From positions 1-17,750 of the forward strand of contig CAYMEV010000035.1 of NCBI GenBank assembly GCA_964389675.1: DNA of 17,750 bases. The letters are read 5' to 3'. The translations under genes were made by a program, and so were the position numbers. This document shows positions 1 through 7,032 of the stretch, in pieces. The notes below the pieces were generated by a model that was given only the letters and a program-made list of their open reading frames with translations, was not told the DNA's origin and searched no databases. This DNA is from CAYMEV01 sp964389675 [NCBI: uncultured Candidatus Sumerlaeota bacterium] (GTDB taxonomy: Bacteria > CAYMEV01). Positions within the stretch are counted from its first letter, which is position 1, and each line of letters opens with the position of its first letter.

Positions 1-217
1 GGAGAAATCCACCTTGTCTATTAAAATTTGTGTACAGATTTTAGGGCTCATTATATAACAGAGTATATGCCCATGCTATGATTCAAACTTTAATGAAAGA
101 TAAAGAAGGCTAATTAAATTACATTATTTTTTGAATCCTTTTATGATGTTATAAAAGATTTTTTGCTATAATCCTGTTTTTGGATTGGCAGATTGTTTTT
201 ATATACTATTCTATCCA
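1..217. other. AT-rich stretch without a gene
   Basis: This stretch lies downstream of the minus-strand DUF1566 gene. I see no reading frame with a ribosome binding site, no strong hairpin followed by a T tract and no RNA gene. It is AT-rich and has only short inverted repeats, such as AATCC/GGATT around 170-187. It probably holds the untranslated 3' region of the DUF1566 gene and spacer. Confidence 0.5.
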
Positions 218-243
218 TGAATCAAAAAGAACCGTCCCTTTTG
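218..243. repeat. 26-bp dispersed direct repeat, copy 1
   Basis: This copy is identical over 26 bases to 2430-2455 and in the same orientation. The core on the plus strand is AAAAAGAACCGTCCCTTTTG. Just beyond the identical part both copies continue with a degenerate second CCTTT block, so on the minus strand each reads as two head-to-tail AAAGGGACG-like units followed by GTTCTTTTTGATTCA. From memory, repeats of the AAAGGGACGGTTC type are dispersed in environmental bacterial genomes, sometimes near REP-associated Y1 transposases. No transposase is present here. Confidence 0.85.
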
Positions 244-302
244 AGTTCCTTTTGCTTCGCTTGCATGCTGGGCCTCACAAATATTAAATTGCTGGCGGAT
301 CG

Positions 303-2381
303 CTATTGCCCGCCCCGGACCGGCCATACACAGCAGGTATTGGATTTATTGGAATCATCCACACACCCGTCGTGCGGGTAGACTCCCCACGCAATTTCCT
401 CATAGTAGACAAATGTAGTAGATGTCCAGTAGCAGAGAGCTTGAACACCGGTAAATGGATGGCCGTCAGGCAATGCGAGATAATAGTTTTCAAGGTCTAT
501 AAGGCTGTTAAGCTCCATAATATTGGGAAGTCTCCAGTCATTATGGCCTGCATGGTTAAGAGCATTGCAGTAGTCTATGGCACCATCCCGTGTCTTTTTT
601 CCGTCAATATCTGCATCTCTAGTCCACATAAGCCCTGTTAAATTGTCTGTTACCGTCCCGTCACCATTATCAGTAAAACGGGGATCGGGCCACTGGGTAC
701 CCATCTGGTAATCTCCATCATCTCCTTCACAATATGAGGTAGTCTGGCCTGTTACGGGTATGGGGGCATTACCATCTGATACACCGCGGACTGCCCAGAC
801 ATAACATGTATCAGTCTTATCGTAATGCAGCGATTCTCCCCACTTTATATATACATACCACGCATAAGCATTATTGCCGGCATAAGTGGATGATGACCAG
901 TAGTTTTCAGTCTGTACATCGGTGAAGGGATGGCCGTCAGGCAATCCGGGGCTGTATTTTCCCATGTCTAAAAGGCTTAAAAGCTCGCGCATGTTTGGCA
1001 TGCGCCAGTCAGAATAACCTGCATGATCCAGCACATTACACCAGTGTATGCCATAGTCCCATGTCATATCACCGTTAATATCTGCATCCTGTGTCCACAT
1101 AAGGCCGGTCAGGTTGTCCGTTACCGTCCCGTCACCATTATCAGTGAAACGGGGATCAGGCCACTGTACTCCTGCCTGGTAATAGCCGTCATCACCACTG
1201 CGATATGAGGCTTTCTGGCCAGTTTGCGGTACAGTGCTTGCAGGTGATGCAGATATAATAACTGACATGGCATTTGTATCACCTGAGGGAAGAATGTATT
1301 CCCAGGTATTATCAGCATGCCTGAGCCATATATCGCCTGACGCGCTTGCACATGCCAGAAGGTCATCCTTATCATGATTTGTGAACCTGCCTGCAAGCAT
1401 TGTCTTAAAAGGCATGTGTATGAGCGTTGTCCATGACATTGTGTCATAACAGAAATAGCTGGTCCTGCCCTGATATGCTATAAACAGCTCTTTCCCGGTG
1501 CCTTCTGTTATATCGCCTGCAGAGATACTTGTAGCTTCATCAGGCACCCCCAATGTGAGCCTGTTGAACTGGATACCTTTACCGCTTTTATTTCCTGATA
1601 CCCAGATATAATTCTCCTTTATATCCCTCTCAGGGTCAAAGGGAGACCCTATTGCTAATTTCGATCCATTGTTCTTATCATGAACATACCTTATAAGGTA
1701 TACGCCAAGGCCCGGGAAAACTGCTGAGGCTTCATCATAGCCGTCGCCGGTAATGTCAGCGCTGATCACCTGGGATGGCGATACAACAGCTATCTTTACT
1801 GCTTCTCCTGTGTCAAAATCATAGACATAGGTCCCCTCAATGCCTGAAAAGGCAAAGACCAGTTCATCAGTCCCGTCAGCGGTAATATCATTACCTGCCA
1901 TGACTGAAGCAGTATAAGGGCTGATATTATGCCAGCCTGTGCCATACTCCAGGCAGTTAATGCCTGTATCTATTCCCTGAATTGCATTGCTGTTTGATAT
2001 TATGATCCTAAAGGTGCCTGAGACATCTGCCTGTGCCAGTGTAAAAGCAGTCAGGCCCGCTGATGGACCGCAGAGGAGATCCCAGCAATTTCCGGTTATA
2101 TCATAGATATAAAGAGAACCGTCAGAAAACCACACAACAAGGTCGAGGCTCCCGTCACCGGTTATATCTCCCTGCATCATCCTGTCAGCCGAGACACCCT
2201 CAAGTACCTTCTCCCATGCTGAGCCCTGGGACAGGTTATATCTCCATTGGTATATGCCGGTTTCTCCCTCCTGCTCTATGCTTACCATTGCAGGCATGAA
2301 TCTGTCTGACCCTGTATTATCAGCCGTCAATACAGCTGATAAAAGCATAAATGCAAAAATATAAATAAATGCTCTCCTCAT
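303..2381 (-). CDS. Secreted protein with FG-GAP/VCBS-like repeats and two C-terminal DUF1566 (Lcl_C) domains
   Basis: The product is 692 residues and exported; residues 1-20 (MRRAFIYIF...VLTA) form a signal peptide. Residues about 50-370 hold repeated Asp-rich blade motifs of the D-I-T-x-D-G type near 71-80, 164-173, 208-217 and 289-298, typical of calcium-binding FG-GAP/VCBS propeller repeats. Two DUF1566 domains follow, about 407-533 and 564-690. Each has WPDPRFTDNGDGTVTDNLTG, a central DWR-P-N motif, YW-S/T-S and a final VRG. I chose the ATG at 2381 because GGAGGAG lies directly upstream; a TTG four codons earlier falls within that ribosome binding site. The likely role is a cell-surface or secreted binding protein; the ligand is unknown. 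The gene is alone between two direct repeats. DUF1566 is a C-type-lectin-like fold also used as a target scaffold by diversity-generating retroelements, but no reverse transcriptase or template repeat is visible here. Confidence 0.88.
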   Translation of the reverse strand: MRRAFIYIFAFMLLSAVLTADNTGSDRFMPAMVSIEQEGETGIYQWRYNLSQGSAWEKVLEGVSADRMMQGDITGDGSLDLVVWFSDGSLYIYDITGNCWDLLCGPSAGLTAFTLAQADVSGTFRIIISNSNAIQGIDTGINCLEYGTGWHNISPYTASVMAGNDITADGTDELVFAFSGIEGTYVYDFDTGEAVKIAVVSPSQVISADITGDGYDEASAVFPGLGVYLIRYVHDKNNGSKLAIGSPFDPERDIKENYIWVSGNKSGKGIQFNRLTLGVPDEATSISAGDITEGTGKELFIAYQGRTSYFCYDTMSWTTLIHMPFKTMLAGRFTNHDKDDLLACASASGDIWLRHADNTWEYILPSGDTNAMSVIISASPASTVPQTGQKASYRSGDDGYYQAGVQWPDPRFTDNGDGTVTDNLTGLMWTQDADINGDMTWDYGIHWCNVLDHAGYSDWRMPNMRELLSLLDMGKYSPGLPDGHPFTDVQTENYWSSSTYAGNNAYAWYVYIKWGESLHYDKTDTCYVWAVRGVSDGNAPIPVTGQTTSYCEGDDGDYQMGTQWPDPRFTDNGDGTVTDNLTGLMWTRDADIDGKKTRDGAIDYCNALNHAGHNDWRLPNIMELNSLIDLENYYLALPDGHPFTGVQALCYWTSTTFVYYEEIAWGVYPHDGCVDDSNKSNTCCVWPVRGGQ
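601..726 (-). repeat. Internal duplication in the DUF1566 gene, unit 2
   Basis: This segment aligns base for base with 1072-1197 at an offset of 471 nt (157 codons). The best-conserved part, starting at 650, matches the part starting at 1121 over about 37 bases with one mismatch. It encodes the start of the second DUF1566 domain. The DNA-level similarity suggests a fairly recent domain duplication or gene conversion. Confidence 0.85.
1072..1197 (-). repeat. Internal duplication in the DUF1566 gene, unit 1
   Basis: This is the partner of 601-726 and encodes the start of the first DUF1566 domain, including the WPDPRF and NGDGTV motifs. Third-position differences between the two units are few in the core and more frequent at the edges. 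Confidence 0.85.
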
Positions 2382-2429
2382 GTACTCCTCCAAAAATTTT
2401 TATAAATATTTTTCAAAATATCTGTTCTG

Positions 2430-2455
2430 TGAATCAAAAAGAACCGTCCCTTTTG
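2430..2455. repeat. 26-bp dispersed direct repeat, copy 2
   Basis: This copy is identical to 218-243 and in the same orientation, about 2.2 kb away. It lies between the start of the DUF1566 gene (2381) and the end of the membrane protein gene (2470), so the two copies bracket the DUF1566 gene. The degenerate second unit continues to about 2465. It may also contribute sequence upstream of the DUF1566 gene, where no clear promoter is seen. Confidence 0.85.
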
Positions 2456-2469
2456 CGTCCCTTTCTCTT

Positions 2470-3675
2470 CTATGTTTTTTCTGCCTCCATTTCAGCCCTT
2501 ATCCTGTCTATGCCTGAAAGGACCCTGAGAAGGTAAAGCAGTACAAATCCGTTAGATGCCAGGATAATGCCTATGATCATTCCCGGGATCATATTCGATA
2601 CCAGCATGGATGTTCCGAAAAGGATGGATAAAAGCCCCAGGGCAAGCTGAGTCGCAGACAGCCTTATAAGTATTGCAGGGACTGAATCCGCCGGCTTATC
2701 CCTCTTTTTCAGAAGGGGAGCTGTGACCTTTGCAACAGCAATGATACCGCCGAGGATATTAAGCACCCCCACCAGAATTGTCAGCTGGAGGACAAGTATC
2801 CCTGGAATAATGCAGGATACAATACCTGCTGAAGCAAATAAAAGCCCCAGAAGTACCATTAGCCATGTACGAGGGAAAGGGCCTACAGGTGTGCTTCCCA
2901 GTGCAAGCATCTGGACTGCAAAAAGGAACATCAGAAGCCCAAGCTGTGCGCTTGGCGAGAAAGGAAGAATTCCCATGCTTACAGGGATCAGAAGCAGTCC
3001 GAGGACTATCATGAAAAAGCTCATAAGCATGATCATAGCACTGTCAATGGGAAGTCCTTCATCTCCCTTTTTAGTCTTGGTATCTTCAGGATATTTAAGG
3101 TAGATTCTTTTCAGTACAGCTGAAAGATACAGGACTGCCAGGCCGTATATAATTGCGGTAACTGCCGTCATCTGTACGGAAAGAAGCCTGTGGAGCAGGA
3201 CAATAACACCTGTTATAATGGAAAGCAGATATACTGCTATACAGCCTGCGCTTAAATGATAGAAAATGCCCCCGTATCTTATCCAGGCCCTTAGCCTGTT
3301 CCTTGAAATGAATAATTGCAGTAGCAGGCACAGCCCGCCGATGCCGAAACAGGCAAAGAGCATTATACGGGGAAGGCTTTTGAAGATCCCCGGTATCATG
3401 GCTGTTACAACCCCGAAAATCGCAACAGCAAAACCTGCCGATATCAGAGGCTTTGACCTTTTTGCATTACCGAAGGGTGTTTTCCCCAGCACTATGGCCT
3501 GAAGGGCAAAAAGGACAAGGAATAATCCGTAAAGGCCGTTCTCATAATAGGGAAGTATCCCCATTGAGACAGGAAATAGCAGATAACCTGCTATCAGAGC
3601 GATCAGTCCCGCTGTAAGCAGTATGATTACCTCAAATGGAAGGTCTGCTGCTTTTAATATCCTGAAGCCTTTCAT
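2470..3675 (-). CDS. Polytopic membrane protein with an internally duplicated module (DUF308/HdeD-like)
   Basis: The product is 401 residues, mostly hydrophobic, with about 11-12 predicted membrane segments. A module is repeated at a spacing of about 196 residues: PVSMGILPYY...GKTPFG...MIPGI at 35-97 and PVSMGILPFS...GSTPVG...IIPGI at 231-293. A charged linker (PEDTKTKKGDEG, about 196-207) separates the halves, so the protein arose by duplication and fusion. The Gly-rich helix pattern resembles DUF308 (HdeD-like) membrane proteins, but that match is by eye. The gene begins 3 bases after the stop of the SDR gene. Its nearest GGA lies about 15 bases upstream inside that gene, so translation is probably coupled. 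It is the last gene of the decarboxylase operon. No substrate or enzymatic motif is visible. Confidence 0.75.
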   Translation of the reverse strand: MKGFRILKAADLPFEVIILLTAGLIALIAGYLLFPVSMGILPYYENGLYGLFLVLFALQAIVLGKTPFGNAKRSKPLISAGFAVAIFGVVTAMIPGIFKSLPRIMLFACFGIGGLCLLLQLFISRNRLRAWIRYGGIFYHLSAGCIAVYLLSIITGVIVLLHRLLSVQMTAVTAIIYGLAVLYLSAVLKRIYLKYPEDTKTKKGDEGLPIDSAMIMLMSFFMIVLGLLLIPVSMGILPFSPSAQLGLLMFLFAVQMLALGSTPVGPFPRTWLMVLLGLLFASAGIVSCIIPGILVLQLTILVGVLNILGGIIAVAKVTAPLLKKRDKPADSVPAILIRLSATQLALGLLSILFGTSMLVSNMIPGMIIGIILASNGFVLLYLLRVLSGIDRIRAEMEAEKT

Positions 3676-3678
3676 TAT

Positions 3679-4485
3679 TTAATAATATGTTCCTTTTGTG
3701 CGATAGTTCTCACGCCTTTCTGCCGCCATACTGCGGGCGAATTTATCAAATTCCTCCCTGTTTTCCCTGTAAAGCCTGTCAAAATCTCTCATAGCCTGAG
3801 GGAATACTATAAGAAGGGATTTTTTTTCTACTTCCTCCAGTATATAGCTTACTGCTTCATCAACACTGACTGAATCAGGAGGAGGGGTCAAACCGCCGAA
3901 TATGCCGGTAACCACATTTCCAGGGCAGATTATGCTGAAGTTCAGGCCCTCTGTCTCAAGCTCATAATGCAGGCTTTCTGTCATTGATATGACTGCGCTC
4001 TTTGTTGCTGCATATACAGCCTGATAAGGAACAGGTACCCTTCCTGTTATTGATGCAGTATTGACTATATGCCCGTATCCCTGTTTGCGCATGATGGGTA
4101 TGGCGGTATAGGTGCCGTAGATCACACCCATAAGGTTGATATTTATAACTGTTCTCCATATATCAAATGTTATCTGCTCCGCAGGCAGTGTAAGCCCTAT
4201 GCCCGCATTATTGAATACAAAGTCAAGATGACCGTGCAGATCCCCGGCACTCTTTATCAGGTTCTCCACCTGGTCAGGCTTTGTTACATCAGCTGATAAG
4301 GCATGGACCCTGCCCGGATAATCCTTATTCAAGCGCTCTGATTCCTTTGTGAGATTATCCTGGTTCAGGTCGCCCATAAATACAGCAGATGCTCCTCTGG
4401 AAAGAAGATGCTCAGAGATGGCCAGGCCGATCCCTGATGCCGCCCCTGTTACTGCAGCTACTTTATTTTCAAAATATTTGCTCAT
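3679..4485 (-). CDS. Short-chain dehydrogenase/reductase (classical SDR)
   Basis: The product is a 268-residue cytoplasmic NAD(P)-dependent oxidoreductase. The cofactor motif TGAASGIG is at 13-20. Asp39 at the end of the second strand (FMGDLN) favours NAD(H) over NADP(H). NNAG is at 92-95, structural Asn116, catalytic Ser145 (NTASITG), and Tyr158 and Lys162 in YAATK, followed by PGNVVTGI at 188-195. The catalytic tetrad is complete and the length is normal for the family. AAGGAG lies upstream of the ATG. The gene starts 18 bases after the acetoacetate-decarboxylase-like gene, so the two are cotranscribed and may act on the same beta-keto acid or ketone. The exact substrate cannot be read from the sequence. 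Confidence 0.93.
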   Translation of the reverse strand: MSKYFENKVAAVTGAASGIGLAISEHLLSRGASAVFMGDLNQDNLTKESERLNKDYPGRVHALSADVTKPDQVENLIKSAGDLHGHLDFVFNNAGIGLTLPAEQITFDIWRTVININLMGVIYGTYTAIPIMRKQGYGHIVNTASITGRVPVPYQAVYAATKSAVISMTESLHYELETEGLNFSIICPGNVVTGIFGGLTPPPDSVSVDEAVSYILEEVEKKSLLIVFPQAMRDFDRLYRENREEFDKFARSMAAERRENYRTKGTYY

Positions 4486-4503
4486 TGCCTGTCTCCTTTA
4501 TAA

Positions 4504-5304
4504 TTAAGGTAAAATTCTGGAGTCCCCGACATTAAGGCGGGCTGACCCTTTTGTCATGATCGCATTTCTGTATTTTACAACTGGCAGTTCTGCAAGTGCA
4601 TTAATTATAAACCATTGAAGAGGATGCTGTGCAGATGAAAGCTTCGTCCACAGGACAGATCCCTCGCCTGTCCATGCCTTATCCAGTACTGATTCCTGCG
4701 GATACAGTGTGGCATGGCTAAGGGATGCACCGCCCTTTCCGAGGTTGGGTATGTATCTCCATCCAAAAAGGTTGATCCTGGGATTCTGGTTTAATTTTTC
4801 AATATCTGCCTTTGAGAGCTCCTTTTTTGTAAAAAAATCAATCCTAATGAATGAATTGCTTTCATAGCTTGCGGCTGTAAGCCAGTGATCTTCAATATGC
4901 CGTTCAGATGAAATATCCGCAAATATCTTAGGCACACCGTCCTCCTCCCTGCCTCCGATGATGGGGCATGCCTTGTTCTCCCATACCACAAGCGCATATT
5001 CCCCGGCAAGCCCTTCAGAATTACCTATATACCTTACGGGCGAAGTGACCTGGATCAACCTGTATTCGCCTCCTGCCATCCAGTCGACCTCACGGCAGTT
5101 GCTGTACTGGACATTGACAACAGGCTCAAGCAGTTCAAAGTCCTCAGGTATGTATGACAGCAGTGCTTCAGGCTCAGTTTCATACTGAACTGATATTGCA
5201 GTCATATCCCTATAAACTGTTCTTACCGGATAGAACTGGTGCCCCCCGAAATGGACAGGCATTTTGTAGACAAAATCGTCCTTAAGCTTAAATTTCCCTT
5301 TCAT
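4504..5304 (-). CDS. Acetoacetate decarboxylase family protein
   Basis: The product is 266 residues, close to the usual length for the acetoacetate decarboxylase superfamily. Known members decarboxylate acetoacetate to acetone and CO2 through a lysine Schiff base; relatives catalyse aldol-type reactions on other keto acids. The active-site signature GGREEDGVPK is at 117-126, making Lys126 the probable Schiff-base lysine. Arg32 (in YRDMTA) aligns with the family's conserved arginine. The residue after Lys126 is Ile, whereas the Clostridium acetobutylicum enzyme (recalled from memory) has two adjacent lysines, so the substrate may differ. The ATG has AAAGGGG upstream. This is the first gene of the operon with the SDR and the membrane protein. 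Confidence 0.88.
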   Translation of the reverse strand: MKGKFKLKDDFVYKMPVHFGGHQFYPVRTVYRDMTAISVQYETEPEALLSYIPEDFELLEPVVNVQYSNCREVDWMAGGEYRLIQVTSPVRYIGNSEGLAGEYALVVWENKACPIIGGREEDGVPKIFADISSERHIEDHWLTAASYESNSFIRIDFFTKKELSKADIEKLNQNPRINLFGWRYIPNLGKGGASLSHATLYPQESVLDKAWTGEGSVLWTKLSSAQHPLQWFIINALAELPVVKYRNAIMTKGSARLNVGDSRILP

Positions 5305-5401
5305 AAATTCCCCTTTCCTGATAAATTTTGTGTGTAAAAGAAAGATCCAAGCTTTGGCCTGGCCCAGAAAATGCGGGAATTGGCAGGTTTTTTTATATCA
5401 C

Positions 5402-5461
5402 TTATTTATTACAAAAAATTATCAATAACTTTTTAAGCTTCTCATCAGGCTTAAATTGCAT
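5402..5461 (-). other. Possible 19-codon leader frame before the decarboxylase gene
   Basis: An ATG at 5461 opens a frame reading MQFKPDEKLKKLLIIFCNK, then TAA at 5402-5404. AGAAGAAAG just upstream is a weak ribosome binding site. The perfect inverted repeat TTTAAGC/GCTTAAA lies inside the frame. It sits between the predicted promoter and the decarboxylase start, where a regulatory upstream frame could lie, but a 20-codon frame can arise by chance. Confidence 0.2.
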
Positions 5462-5479
5462 CTTTCTTCTATAAATAAA

Positions 5480-5508
5480 CTGATACTTTCATTTGAATTG
5501 AATGTCAA
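5480..5508 (-). promoter_or_regulatory. Predicted sigma-70-type promoter of the decarboxylase operon
   Basis: On the minus strand, TTGACA (5508-5503, a perfect -35) is followed after 17 bases by TATCAG (5485-5480), a 4/6 match to the -10 consensus. Transcription would start near 5473 and read leftward into the decarboxylase, SDR and membrane protein genes after a leader of about 165 bases. Confidence 0.5.
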
Positions 5509-5746
5509 TACAAAATTAGAAACCTTCTTATCTATTAAAAAGTATTGCTTTATCCTAAAGGCAGCCTATGATAAATGAATGATAAGGCCTTTTCCATTGC
5601 CTGCGAAGCTATGAATCCCCAGGGAGATGTACAATAGATCCCCTGTCCTTAATTATGGATAAATAGTCCCTGGATGCTGTATTAAATTACCCATATACTG
5701 TAGAAAAGCCTTTGCCCTGTCCACTCTTTAGCAGTTCAGAAGCGTA

Positions 5747-6760
5747 CTATCCCTGAGCCTTTGCACCAAAGACGATCTTCCAGAAAAATAACTCAGCAGA
5801 ATAGATCTCGTTCTTTTTTGCCGGTACCCTTGCCAGTGAATACTTTGCCCTTTTTAAGTCAAAGATCCCCCCTGAGCGTTCTTCCGGCAGGACAAATATA
5901 CAGGAAAGACCGTAAGTGGTCTCTGATGTGATCCTTGCAACATCAGGCCATGCAAGGCTGATCTTCTTTAAATGGAAGCCGTCCTTATCAATCGTTGCTT
6001 TTGAGCCGAGCCCTCCTGTCAGGGTGACGGAAGGATTTCCTTCAAGCCATTTGTCAAGCCGTTCCTTTCTAGTCTCCCTGTAATTATAAAGCCCTGCGAG
6101 CAGGCTCTTTGCATTCTTCAGCTTTCTTAGCTCATAAGCAGAGCCCCTGTTGTTATAGTCAATAAGGATTATTTTAACGCCTGAGAGCATGTTCTTATTT
6201 TTGCCTGATATAAACTGCTCAAGCATTCTGTAGAATTCTAGAGCAACCTCTTCATCCATAGTATCAGGAAATAAATATGATGTCTCCTGTGTAGATGATA
6301 CAACCCTCCACTTAAATCCAGAGGGTACAACAAAGCAATATAGCCTTATATCTTCAAAGTTCCACTCCGAAGAACCAGTCAAGCCTTCCTTTATGCTGAT
6401 CTTCTGCACTTTTTCTTCCATTTCAAAGGGCTTTTCATCGCCTGAAACGCTTCCGGCTGTCTCTGTATCTTCAATCTCTGATGGTTTTTCCCTGTAAAAG
6501 GCAAGGACAAACGGCACGATAAAGGGAAGCAGAAGAGCACCGACCGCCCACAAGCCTGCCTGAAGCCCTGCTCTCCATGCATAACGGTAGGAAAAAAATA
6601 CATTCACTATGGTGGCAAGCGCCATTATCAGTCCCAGTACACCCATCAGATTCTGGAAGGACCTGTCGGTCTTTGACTTTTCTGATACAGCCCCCATGCC
6701 TATAAAGCAGAATAAAACGATCAGTGCCAGGACAACCATAAATATTCGGTTCAAACTCAT
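5747..6760 (-). CDS. Uncharacterised inner-membrane protein with a soluble C-terminal domain
   Basis: I do not recognise this 337-residue protein. Three hydrophobic segments (about 7-24, 37-56 and 66-89) are followed by an acidic linker (91-117) and a soluble region of about 220 residues. The last part, about 240-330, has the pattern of a small beta domain (TIDKDGFHLKKISLAWPDV) that recalls bacterial PH-like domains; that is inference. The frame is open to an ATG at 6832, but I choose 6760 (MSLNRIF): AAGGAGATAAAT lies just upstream, and a promoter lies inside the longer version. The gene stands alone, with no clear partner on either side. Confidence 0.75.
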   Translation of the reverse strand: MSLNRIFMVVLALIVLFCFIGMGAVSEKSKTDRSFQNLMGVLGLIMALATIVNVFFSYRYAWRAGLQAGLWAVGALLLPFIVPFVLAFYREKPSEIEDTETAGSVSGDEKPFEMEEKVQKISIKEGLTGSSEWNFEDIRLYCFVVPSGFKWRVVSSTQETSYLFPDTMDEEVALEFYRMLEQFISGKNKNMLSGVKIILIDYNNRGSAYELRKLKNAKSLLAGLYNYRETRKERLDKWLEGNPSVTLTGGLGSKATIDKDGFHLKKISLAWPDVARITSETTYGLSCIFVLPEERSGGIFDLKRAKYSLARVPAKKNEIYSAELFFWKIVFGAKAQG

Positions 6761-6803
6761 ATTTATCTCCTTATAAATTTTTATGTCAGTCAAACATTTT
6801 TCA

Positions 6804-6832
6804 ATTTTATTCTCATAAAATTTAAATATCAA
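6804..6832 (-). promoter_or_regulatory. Predicted promoter of the 6760-5747 gene
   Basis: On the minus strand, TTGATA (6832-6827) and TAAAAT (6809-6804) are separated by 17 bases, and each matches the consensus at 5 of 6 positions. This gives an untranslated leader of about 37 bases before the AAGGAG site and the ATG at 6760. It supports the shorter start of this gene. Confidence 0.6.
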
Positions 6833-6992
6833 TACCCGAGAGCAAAATTTTTTTATTTAAGCAGAATATAATATATCCGCCAAATATACAGGAGCTTCAG
6901 CAATAGATGTTGGAAGTGGAGCTCTGCCTCAGATTATGCCTTTTCATTAAGCCTGTATAAGGCATTCCATGAGGTGTTTTATGATTATTATG

Positions 6993-7019
6993 GCAGGGGG
7001 CCTTTATAAAGCCCCCTGC
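6993..7019 (-). terminator. Hairpin downstream of the SBBP gene
   Basis: GCAGGGGGC (6993-7001) and GCCCCCTGC (7011-7019) form a perfect 9-bp stem with a 9-base AT-rich loop. It lies 13 bases past the stop codon of the minus-strand SBBP gene, the expected place for a terminator. No T tract follows on the minus strand, so it may act as a weak terminator or as an RNA 3'-end stabiliser. Confidence 0.6.
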
Positions 7020-7032
7020 TTAAGGAAATGAT

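Larger units (their letters stand above)
5305..5746. other. Long intergenic region: leader of the decarboxylase operon and spacer
   Basis: These 442 bases lie between two minus-strand genes. They hold a probable promoter at 5480-5508 and a leader of about 165 bases before the decarboxylase start. The leader contains a perfect 7-bp inverted repeat (5432-5438 with 5449-5455) and a possible 19-codon frame (5461-5402). The part from 5510 to 5746, downstream of the next gene's stop, shows no gene and no convincing T-tailed terminator; CAGGG/CCCTG around 5622-5645 is only a weak hairpin. Confidence 0.5.

Noticed and set aside
193-381. Plus-strand frame of 62 codons across repeat copy 1
   Set aside because: It has no ribosome binding site, runs through a repeat, and ends antisense to the DUF1566 gene.
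303-430. Diversity-generating retroelement variable region at the end of the DUF1566 gene
   Set aside because: I kept it only as a possibility: no template repeat, accessory gene or reverse transcriptase can be seen in the window.
2382-2393. TTG start four codons upstream of the DUF1566 gene start
   Set aside because: It would place the start inside the GGAGGAG ribosome binding site; the ATG at 2381 has correct spacing and begins a typical signal peptide.
6761-6832. Longer N terminus of the 6760-5747 gene, starting with ATG at 6832
   Set aside because: No ribosome binding site lies before it, and the extension covers a good promoter and the AAGGAG site of the ATG at 6760.
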